A DNA stretch of 64,000 bases from Holtermannia corniformis. Lineage: Eukaryota; Basidiomycota; Tremellomycetes; Holtermanniales. The translations under genes and the position numbers were made by a program. Location: positions 39,965 to 103,964 of the forward strand of contig BCIJ01000028.1 of assembly GCA_001599935.1 (NCBI GenBank), written 5' to 3'. The notes under the pieces were generated by a model. The model was not told where the DNA came from, ran no database searches, and saw nothing but the letters and a program-made list of their open reading frames with translations. Positions 55,337-64,000 of the stretch are shown in pieces. Within the stretch, counting starts at the first letter, position 1. Every line of letters begins with the position of its first letter.

Positions 55337-55672
55337 ATGACCTCGACTTACTCGTACCAGCTTGAACAGGATATCACCGTATTCAGCAACCGACGAATCA
55401 CTCACCAGACCACATTCCAAGACAACGACTTGGAGGGGGTGTATGCCCAAGCGAACCACTACAAGCGGGCGCACAGTGCCATCTCCTATGCCAACCGAAG
55501 ATATCGATCTGACCACAGTCTGCCGCAGCTGGTCTCGACGATTGATCAACGAGTCTACAAGCGAGTTGATGGGAATTGGGTCGAACTAGACATGAGCGGT
55601 AGGGTCGAGCAGCGCGCGCATATGCGGGATCGGGTCACTTGCGACCGGTGCCGTCCGAGAGATGCGGCGTGA
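55337..55672 (+). CDS. small hypothetical protein (111 aa)
   Basis: An uninterrupted ORF starts MTSTYSYQLEQDITVFSNRR and contains NHYKRAHSAISYANRRYRSD, RVYKRVDGNWVELDMSGRVE and an end CDRCRPRDAA. It has no membrane helix and no known motif apart from one CDRC pair. Composition is protein-like but I have no independent support. It lies between the hAT element and the Gag-like gene and could be an orphan gene or a TE remnant. Confidence 0.38.
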   Translation: MTSTYSYQLEQDITVFSNRRITHQTTFQDNDLEGVYAQANHYKRAHSAISYANRRYRSDHSLPQLVSTIDQRVYKRVDGNWVELDMSGRVEQRAHMRDRVTCDRCRPRDAA

Positions 55673-55910
55673 GTCAAAGTGCTTTGAAAGGCACCGAATG
55701 ATACAAGATGCATGACCCATACGACTTTAGCTGGATACACAGAGCATCGAGAGTGGTCGAGTAGTTTACGCTGCTGCTCTAGCAAGTCGGGGTGGCAAGG
55801 CTTTCACTCCAAGCCGGGCTGCCTGCACGACGGATTGCAAGCCCTGAAGCACACCGGTCCATCAGTACCAGCAGCACAACGCAGTCTAGACAAAAGCCAC
55901 CAGGATGCAT

Positions 55911-56813
55911 CTAGAGCTGTATCCCAAGCCCAACGATGCCCGCCACGGCCTCTCTCTCGTCCTCATCCAGGCCCGCGTCCACATCGGCCAACAGAGTCGA
56001 CAGGTCTGGCCTCACCGGCTCGAAGTGTGCCGGGACGGGCACTGGCGACATTTCCTCGAATCTCGGTCTTGAGTCGAGCACAGGGCTCCTAGGCGGTGGG
56101 GAATCGCGCGGGAGAGGTGGTGCAGCGTTGGATGCGCCCGTGGCGGTGCCTGGGTGTGTGGAAGGCGGTGCGGTCGAGCCCGTACTAATGAGAGAGTGGG
56201 ATGAATCGGGACGAGGGGATGCACGGAGGTAAGAGAGTGGCGAATGCGAATGCGAGTGCGAATGCGAGTGCGAATGCGAGTGCGAACGCGGGCGGGACAA
56301 GCGCGAGCGCCGCTTTGCATGGAGGAGTTGAGACATCCTTTGCTCGGTGCGTTCGAGGACGACGAGGTATTCGGCGACGGCTGAGAGGCGTGCGTTGGGG
56401 TGGAGCGACATAAAGTGGTCTGCAGAGGCGCGGCGGAGAGGGGTGAGGGAGCGCATGAACAAGTGGTGTTTGAAGCCGTCGGGGATCAGTGGCAACGCCG
56501 GATGAAGCGTTAGGTGGGTAAAGTGGTGGATATACGCCTGCATCTGCTCGCCGTGCTCCTGCGTGGGCTAGTCAGCATGACATGTGTGTCCCCAGCACGC
56601 GCGACAACACACCATCCGTAGATCGAGTAGAGTGTCGAGCGCCGTCCACGCGTGAGGCCCAACGTCACGATACGCGCCATCCATGCCAGCGCTCGTAGCC
56701 CGATAGACGGGCGAGCACACACCGTCCCTGGATACGGGCCGGGACTTGGGCGAAGGGTACGCTGCGGCCACAGTCGAGTCCGAAGGCGAGGTGGAGTGAC
56801 GTGGGGTGAGCAT
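55911..56813 (-). CDS. Gag-like protein (retrotransposon capsid-type domain), possibly domesticated
   Basis: Two exons give about 280 residues. Exon 1 starts MLTPRHSTSPSDSTVAAAYP and ends AWTALDTLLDLRM. A 54-nt intron (GTGTGTTG...GCAG) joins it to EHGEQMQAYIHHFTHLTLHP, then DGFKHHLFMRSLTPLRRASA and LSAVAEYLVVLERTEQRMSQ. The order W..L...F..R, QEx-Y..HF..L, F..SL.P..R, A...E matches the capsid region of Ty3/gypsy Gag proteins. A run of about nine Ser-His repeats follows, then a Pro/Ser-rich and acidic tail. No zinc knuckle, protease or polymerase is present, and the ORF is open, so this may be a host gene derived from gag. The family call is by pattern only. Confidence 0.55.
56236..56290. repeat. 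12-bp microsatellite coding a Ser-His run
   Basis: Tandem GCGAATGCGAGT-type units on the plus strand encode alternating Ser and His on the minus strand inside the Gag-like protein. Confidence 0.75.
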
Positions 56814-57079
56814 TGTCCGTGTGCGTGTGGAAAAGGCAGAGAGGGAGTGCGACAGCCTCTTGTAGCTCTTTGGAGCGAGCTCGCACCCGCACCCGCCGGG
56901 CCTGCGGGTGACCAGGCGGCGGACCAGCCGAAGCGGGTTCAACCAACGATCCCACCAGCTGGCGGGAATCTGAATCGGGTAGCGTTGGCCGAACCGGCAC
57001 GACTGATTGAAAACTGGGCGAACCCGCGACACGGTGACAGCGATACATACAAGTTACAAGCCATACCCCGGGACCCGCC

Positions 57080-57841
57080 TCAGATGACCTGATCAACACG
57101 GCGTGAGTTTGTAACGCTCGGCAAAGCAAAATGGACGGACCTTTTGAGCCAGTGTGAGGATCTTGCCCCAACGGCCGCCGGCGCCTTTGGCACCGCCGGG
57201 AGCGTCGCGGAGCTCGGCCGCGACGAGACCGTTGACGCGTGTGCCGATCATTTCACCTTTTGGGTTTAGCAACACGCAGGCGTTGTCGTCGAATCTGGAT
57301 GAAGTGGTTAGCAACCGAATGTCACCGTGTACTTTGGCGTCGACTTGCCGTATTGTTCGACCATCGGCGCGGCGAATGGGAAACCGGGTGCGGACGACGA
57401 CGGCTCGGCGGACATCGCCTCTTCGCACTTTTTGAATCGACGACGTCGAAGCGGCTTGCGGTGAAGAGGATGAAGATGAGGCGAGGGGGATCGGCCGGGC
57501 CTTGTTGATGACGACGACGACTTCGTCGCCTGTCAAACGTCAGTCGAGGCTCCGAGCAACGGATGGGAATGCAAGATGAATGGACAGGGTCGACGACGGT
57601 GTGCTTCCTGAGCGCACTCGACGGCCTCTGCACGTCTCCACTCACCGACTCTGGCCATACCCTGGGACGACTTTGCCTTGAGCACGTTGATGCATTCAGC
57701 AATCAACCCGCCCGAGTTGTCGATGACCTGTGTGGTGCACCGGAGGGAAAGTCGGATGGAATCATAGCTCAATCAGCTGCGGCCCTCGCTCGTCGTCTGC
57801 CTACCCCTACGTACGTTCATCGTCGCCTTGAGTCCGATCAT
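57080..57841 (-). CDS. MRPL38: mitochondrial ribosomal protein uL14m (Mrpl38)
   Basis: uL14m is a large-subunit protein of the mitochondrial ribosome, binding rRNA near the inter-subunit bridge. Exon 1 is MIGLKATMN and exon 2 starts [20 protein letters not shown], the family start. The third exon has [14 protein letters not shown], a serine-rich insert, [20 protein letters not shown], then [20 protein letters not shown] and AAELRD, then [10 protein letters not shown]. The last exon adds only VI before TGA 57080-57082. The spacing is that of bacterial L14 apart from the Ser-rich loop. Four introns are present; the one after exon 1 is about 85 nt. The gene starts 227 bp from the Clr2-like gene on the other strand. 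Confidence 0.92.
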
Positions 57842-58068
57842 GCTTGCTGTCCCTGCTGCACCCGTATAGACTGCTGTCGCTGCTGGCTGACTTTGCTATG
57901 GCAATGCTAATAGCGATTAGGATTCCAGATTGTAATTGATTTGAATTTATCCACCCACGTGACTGGGTGTAACCGCGCCTCTCACTTTAGCGAAACGAGC
58001 GACATTGTTGACACTGAGATCTTCTTCTTGGCCTGTTCCCATCGTGTTCAACGTCGACAGCGTCCACC

Positions 58069-60776
58069 ATGCCTGTCATAGAGTTCCCGCGCTCCGACGG
58101 GACCGAGCGCAGTCACCCCGCGACCGGGTCAGAGACAATCGGCGGCTGGTACGAAGCACTGCCACTGTACGCTCGGTCAGGATGCGCACGTCCCACTGAC
58201 GCCAACTCGTCCAGGTCGGATACAAAGTATACGCTTTACCAAGCAAAGATCGGCCAGTACCTCGCAGAACGGCAGGGAAAGCCGAACTGTCAGTGACAGA
58301 TCAGCTCGAGTGCTGCTAGCAAGCTGATCCATGTCATTAGCCGCTTCGTGGACGGCAGCTCTCCCGGCAAATTATGCACTCTACGCCCACCGGAAACTTC
58401 AGGGCGACGAGGCAACCAAGAACGGGATCAGGACAGACGTCTACCTCTACGTCAGTCTGGATTCGAGCGATCACCCCAGATGGTAGCTGACGTGTCCCAG
58501 GGCTCTGCGAACGCACTCAAGTTTCGCTCGCCGGCCGAGTTCCTGCCCCATGCGGGTGTGTTGGATGTGTGCTGGTGGTGATCCGGCGCTGACTACGCAC
58601 AGACTGGCTGATGGATCAGTCGCAGAGTTTGCAAGACCACTCGACAGTGAGTCGTCGGCTACTCGTCATACCTCGAGAACCCGTGCTGACGCCCACAGTG
58701 CCAATGCAAATACAACGGCTCTGCGCGCAAGGCCATTGGCGCATCCTCGAGCAGCCCCGCACCGTCGAAACGCCCCGCGTCATCCAGCTCGACCCCCAAC
58801 AAAGTCAAGCGCGTCGCCAAGCGGCCTGTCCCGACCGCAGACGAAGAGGAAGACGAGCCCGAGGCGATTGAGCCCCAGCGCGTTGCGGATCTTAAGATTC
58901 AAAACCAACGGCCGTATCGCAAGGGCGAGCTCGTGTGGTGGGCGATCCCCGTCATCTCCTCGCCTGCCGTAAACCCGCCGCTGCCCAATATCACTCACTG
59001 GCCGGCGCTCGTGACGGACACGACGTACAAGACGAAGAATTCAGTCTACCCTTCAGGCCACCCGCGCCAGGGCGAGACAAAAGTCGTGCAGTACCAAGCG
59101 TACACTTTGCGTCCGCTCGGCTTCTTCAACGGCAACGATGCAATCTCGGGCGAAGCAGAGGGCTTGCTACCCTGGCAAGCCGGCGAGCAGATCATGGGTG
59201 GCTCCGGTCCGGCCGGGTGGAACCGCTTCATGCAGGCCAGCGAAGACGTGATGCGCGCCGCGATGCCGCCCGTCGAGCCAGTGCAACCGAATGAGAAGCG
59301 CAAAATCAAGTACGACTACGAGACCGAGATGCTGGCAGACGACAGCTGGAAAAAGCACTATGGAAAGAGGATCAAGTTTAGCAAGATGGCGAAAGATTGG
59401 GATTACCAAGTCGTCAAGATGGGCATGGCTGTCAAGCAGGGTCTGGTACGTTGTGTCTGCATGTAACGCTGGCGAGTGCTGATCGCATCAGGCGTTTGCG
59501 GATTGCTACTGCTTGACCGACAAGATTGAACCATCGGCCGAATGGCTCGCCGACCCGGAAAAGCGGAAGTTGACAGCATGGCAGGTCAGTTGGCTTTGCT
59601 CTCGCCTTGAGAGCCAGCATACTGACGAGGATGCTTCGCAGGGCGTGTTCTGGGGCGGCGAACGGCTATGGGCAGACGATACTGTGCGCGTGAGAAAGGA
59701 TCGGCTCGAGCTCCCGAGTGATGTCTTGCCCGCCCCGATGCCGGGTGCTGAGGATCTGGCCGTCGTGATGCGTGTTCAGTACGTTGATTCCCTTCTGGTT
59801 CTGATGTTTGCGTCTACGTCGGTTTGGCTTGTCGCACTTGCTGGAGGGTTGCATCGCCGCTCGTGCGCTGAAGGGGTTGGCGAGCGAGTTGACCCTCGGT
59901 GAACTCAATGAACCGACTTGTTGGCCTCGATGAGGAACAAGCTCTGCTTGTACACCTTTCCGCCTTCTGATTGTCAATGTCCCCGTCTGCTTGGCTTTGC
60001 GCCCAAACCGCACCACTTCCGCTCTTCGTTTCTCTTCTCATCCCCTACCGCCCCAACACCCGCTGACAGCCGCAGCTCTCTGATCGTCCACGTCCTCGCC
60101 ACACCCGAAACCGTCACCGGCCAACACGAATGGCTCCTCAAAGCCTCTGGCGACCTGCACGAGCTCTACCCGCTGCCCAAAACCGCGACCCCGCTTGAAG
60201 GCTCAACCCCGACGCCCGTCCCCGCACCGCCCGAGATCGTAAAGCCCGGCGCGCTCGAAGTCGGTTTCACTTTCCCAATGATCACGCCGCCAAAGGGTTT
60301 TGCGTTCCGAAAGTTGAATCCGGATGGCGTCGAGGCCGTGCTCGACATGACAGGTTTGTGCTGAGTAGATGGACGAAGAAGAGGCTAATGCCGTGGCGCT
60401 GGATAGATATCTCGGGCAGGATCTACCCCAATCTCCTGACCGGTCCGCACTTTAAGAACCCGACGGCCGCCAGGGACAAGGGCGAGCTCATCCCGGACGC
60501 TTCGACGCTCAGTCTCGCTGGTTTGGCGTCGGGCAAGAGGAACTGCAAGCAGCCCTCAATCTTTGATCGTGCGTTGTGTTGCGAGATCTGCGTCAGGCAC
60601 TGACGACTTTCTCAGACAGCCTGTACCATATCATGGAAAACCAGACGGCCGTTGTTGAGCACCACTACAAGTGGCTTCATCGACGGCTCTACGCCGCTGC
60701 TCACCCAACCAAGCAGTCGACCCCAAACACACTGGGCGAGGCCATGGCGAACGGCAACGGCACGAAAAAGGCATAG
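58069..60776 (+). CDS. CLR2: Clr2-like transcriptional silencing protein
   Basis: Clr2 is a subunit of the SHREC histone deacetylase complex in fission yeast heterochromatin. The first exons give IEFPRSDGTERSHPATGSET, WYEALPL, YTLYQAKIGQYLAERQGKPN, LPANYALYAHRKLQGDEATK and DVYLYGSANALKFRSPAEFL, then PHAxWLMDQSQSLQDHSTCQ with a CxC, typical of the Clr2 silencing-protein domain. RKGELVWWAIPVISSPAVNP begins the second conserved region, followed by ITHWPALVTDTTYKTKNSVY and VQYQAYTLRPLGFFNGNDAI. Later blocks are GVFWGGERLWADDTVRVR, an MBD-like segment, and DISGRIYPNLLTGPHF. The end is YHIMENQTAVVEHHYKWLHR. About nine introns are present. Length is about 700 residues. Confidence 0.84.
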
Positions 60777-60834
60777 AGCAAAGATCGAGCGGTAGTGAAA
60801 TGTTGTTGCTACATAGGCTATATCACACGCCAGA

Positions 60835-63795
60835 CTAGGAGGCCGGCTGTCCATTAGCGAATTTCGACAAGATGTAGTTGAGAAACGCCGTTTCGTCATC
60901 TGGCACCACGTCGACGCTGAACGAATCAGCTTGCTGACAGGAGACTGGCAGCGACTCACTCGCCGTCGGCCTCGGTTGGCCCCGCTTGAGCCAGCGCAAA
61001 CGGGTTGAATGGAGCATTCTCGATCTGGCTCTGTATTGAAGCTGACAGATTGCTGAAAGCATATGGGTCGACCATGGGTGTGCCGAAAGCCTGCTCAACC
61101 GGAGGGTTGAAGCCACCCTGCTGTTGAGCTTGGGCAACTTGGAACGCGTTTTCAGGCGATTGCTGAGTCGATTGGAAGGCAGCGTAGTCATCGGGCCGCG
61201 GCTGGACGTTGGGGATCGCAGGCGGGCCCATGTCGCCAAACGGCCGACGGGGAGGAGGCGGCTGTAGCGGACGGGGGATCCGTTGTGATTGTCCAAATGG
61301 CTGATGAACATCCAAGCCGGGCATGGCCGGTGCGACAAAGTCCCACGGTGACGATGAGTCGGAGCGACTGGCATCGGATGGACGTCGGCCCGCGCGCCGC
61401 TGCTCCTCCAGTTCGCGACGTTGTTGCAGTTGAAGCTGACGTTGCTCTTCTTCAGCGGCTCGCCTACCACTAGCTGTCCGTGCCAAGTTGAGCAGCAAGT
61501 CGACGGGCGCCGGACCGTCGTCACCGCTCAGAGAGTCGGCTCGCCCGCTTGGCGTCCTGCGGTGTGCCTGTGAAGCTTTGACGCTATCCACCTGCCCGTC
61601 CGTTGGCGCCTTTTGGGTGAGGAACTCGACAATCGCGAGTTCTTCTTTGACAATCGGTTCGGACAAGCGGCCTTCAGCATCGCGTGCTCGACCAGACACG
61701 ACGTTGAGCAGGTGCCGCAGCTCGTCGGCTTGCGGCGAAAGTGGGTCCACTGCGGCGTCAGAGGCGAGAGCGACCACAGGTACGACTCACACTTGATGGT
61801 GACACCCAAGACCATGTACGAGTTGAGACTGCGCCGAGTCAGTCACCCCCGCGATGCAACTCGCAACTCACACGCGGTAGCCTCCACTGTTGACGATGAG
61901 ATCGCCCTTTTCCATGACAAACGCCCGTCTGCCCCACAGATCCGCCGTCGCCGACTCGATCGCGGCATTGCGCGAGTAGGCATATCTCGAGTCTTGAGGT
62001 TTTCTCCGGAGCAAGTATGGCCTGGAGGTCAGCCAAGGCTCCACGAAGACATCCCACCTACCTGTTCAGCGTGATACGAGTGTAGTACCACTCGCAACTG
62101 AGTAGATGCCGTTGTACGAACAGGTACGGATGGTCGGCATCGAGACTCGTGTCAGGGTTGGTCAACGAGAAAAACGACGGGAGGTTGTCACGCCACGCCA
62201 GCAACTCGCGGTCGAGATTCAGAACCGTCTGGTACTCGGGCAGCTGGATGGAAAAGGTGTGGTACGCGATGCGACCCATGATGTGTGCAAGGCGGTGTCT
62301 GCGGGAGTGAACAATGAGCAGCACCAAACGCCGAACTCACCGTAGGATCACGTAGGTGTAAGTCGTCGGCGTAGTCATTGGATGACCGTTGGGGTCGAAA
62401 TCGCCACTCTCAATCTCTTCATCGTCTAGGTTGGCCGGTGCCCTCGTATCCGTGTGAGCATCGGAGATTGACGCCGGTCGACCGACAAGCAGGGAAGTCG
62501 TCCTACCGGGTCTCAGTCTCAGTCTTGGAGGCAAACCGTCACGCACCTGTCGAGATGATACAGCATGGCCCATGCTCGCCGTCGGATCTCGATCTCGCGC
62601 TTGTCCGCCAGGTTGATGACTGTGCCGTCACGGTAGAGTCCAAGCTGAAAGGCAGTAGTGAGCGGGGTCGATCCCTCGGCCGGCCGTCTGGTCAGAAGCC
62701 TGCCGTTGTCAATCCACGCTCCCGCGCATCAGATCCACGCACATGTACCGCGCAGCGAGCAATCCTGCAAACAGAACATCGAGATTATCGCTTTGCAGGG
62801 CTTTTGCATACTCCAGCGCCGATCTCGCCGAGCCATAGAACCGCCGTGACCATGCGACTTGTTGATCTGGGGGACCAACGAGATCCGGCGAGGCAGACAG
62901 GGTAGCGATCGCGAGCTGGGAAGAGTGATAGCGGTGGTCAGCGAGGCGTAACCACCGACACTGCTCAAGCAGCTGTTGGTGCGACTACATGGTCGCACCC
63001 ACGATATACGCACCACGATGAACAGCAGCGGCAGCCACTTGAGAGTCTCTTGATCCAAAGTTGGGTGCTGGGGATCCCTTTGCAGCGCGTCGTAGAAGGC
63101 TATATAGCGTTTTTGAAACGTCGGTCGGTACATCTTGTACCGTGTCCAGCTTTACGAGTCAGCACACGATCAAGTGACGCAAATATACGTTGCGAGGGCT
63201 CAACTCACTCAATTTCCCTGCACCCGACGTCAGCTCGAGTCATCATCGAGGTAGCCTACACTGACCTGAAATACAGTTCGACCAACGAATCCGCCATGGA
63301 CCGCTCCGGCACACTGCCCATCAACCACCTCAGATGCTCGAGACCGATCCCACTCTCCTTGAGCGTGCCAAGCATCTCCTTGAGACCCCTGTTGTCCTCT
63401 GGGCGAAACTCGATCGGCGGAGGCGAATGCGCGATAAAGCCGGACGGTGGAGGCTTTTTGAGCGAGATGGAAGGCGGTTGGGGCTGTGGATGGAACAGGT
63501 CGTCGCCGGATGCTGTGGACAGGAGGGTTTGGAATGTTGGTTGCGCTTGCGACTGTGCGTGGGGCAGGGGCACATTCGAGTGAGGCGAGTGGACGAGCTG
63601 TGAGAGTAGGGTCTCGATGGCCGTTAGTCGCGAGCGGACGTCTTGATCGTATCTAGGGGTGGGTCAGCTGCGAGCGGATATAGCATATGATCCGAAGGGT
63701 GGGAGGCGGACACGACAACTCGCAGTACAGAGGGCGATTCCCACTCATCGGCGTACAGGCATACACGAGTGTGGTATCGTGTACGGCCCTTGAGT
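60835..63795 (-). CDS. fungal-specific transcription factor domain protein (5' end unresolved)
   Basis: This is a regulator of the Zn(2)-Cys(6) superfamily by its central domain. Reading from the 5' side: CEYDQDVRSRLTAIETLLSQ (the linker/coiled coil that normally follows the last zinc-cluster cysteine), LGTLKESGIGLEHLRWLMGS, ADSLVELYFR, MYRPTFQKRYIAFYDALQRD, LKWLPLLFIVV, SALEYAKALQSDNLDVLFAG-type and AWAMLYHLDR-type blocks, MGRIAYHTFSIQLPEYQTVL, SLTNPDTSLDADHPYLFVQR and HLLSCEWYYTRITLNR. A Gln/Pro-rich C-terminus (PPVEQAFGTP) with activation-domain character ends at TAG 60835-60837. I could not see an intact six-cysteine cluster; it may be split over small exons in 63720-64000 or lie outside the window. 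Targets are unknown. Confidence 0.75.
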
Positions 63796-64000
63796 CTAGC
63801 ATGGGCAACATGCTCCCGACGCGCCACAGTTACACCAAGCCCCTTGTGCGAATGACAGTTGTGACACTCGACGTGGTCGCGTGGTTAGATCTCGCTTCGT
63901 ACCGTGCTGCGGTGGTGTAGCAAGAACTCGTTCTCATATAGATGCGGTACGTAGGCTGCCTGAGCTGGAATTCCGGCCTCCCGCGCCAGGTGACCAACGC

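Noticed and set aside
1..64000. tRNA, rRNA, CRISPR array, riboswitch
   Set aside because: No B-box-plus-cloverleaf candidate, no rRNA-like stretch and no regularly spaced repeats were found by eye.

Overview
This window is nuclear DNA from a fungus, most likely a yeast-like basidiomycete. The evidence is dense, intron-rich genes with very short GT-AG introns (mostly 40-55 nt, often with a CTGAC/CTAAC branch site), a GC-rich sequence, and fungal proteins (Dre2, Whi2, Hal4/Sat4, Clr2, Oca1, a DUF3292 protein, a fungal-specific transcription-factor domain). I cannot name the genus. No rRNA, tRNA or CRISPR array was recognised. Gene spans below run from start codon to stop codon and include introns; exon joins were worked out by hand from GT-AG sites and reading phase.

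Layout. 1-932 is the RNase H end of a copia-type retrotransposon, interrupted by a 457-bp solo LTR. 1176-22456 is housekeeping: CCDC43-like (-), DRE2 (+), ECO1 (+), ESS2 (-), a TFIIIC subunit (+), a membrane protein (+), a DUF3292 protein (+), OCA1-like phosphatase (+), a WW-MyTH4-RhoGAP protein (-), SRR1-like (+), GDT1-like transporter (+) and mitochondrial aspartate aminotransferase (+). A 3.6-kb gene-free stretch (22457-26057) precedes a G1 cyclin (+), which faces WHI2 (-) tail to tail. Then QCR8 (-) and a small inner-membrane-like protein (+) share a short promoter, followed by eIF3i (-), an MDR-family reductase (-), a sugar transporter (-), a multi-pass protein (-), a single-pass surface-type protein (-), a Hal4/Sat4 kinase (+) and a FRAY/OSR1-like kinase (-).

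The accessory part is about 49.6-56.8 kb. It holds a complete hAT DNA transposon (50151-55014) with 8-bp target-site duplications, terminal inverted repeats and a spliced transposase that keeps the DDE residues. It is flanked by two small orphan ORFs and a Gag-like single gene. The most notable observation is that most transposase introns are built from the same palindrome (GGATATCCGCGGATATCC and variants) that forms the transposon termini. From 57 kb the sequence returns to core genes: mitochondrial ribosomal protein uL14m (-), Clr2-like silencing protein (+) and a fungal-type transcription factor (-) whose 5' end is unresolved.

Functional links visible here: DRE2, QCR8, the small complex-I-like protein, AAT and uL14m serve iron-sulfur or mitochondrial functions; ECO1, the G1 cyclin and WHI2 concern the cell cycle; ESS2, TFIIIC, eIF3i and Clr2 serve gene expression.
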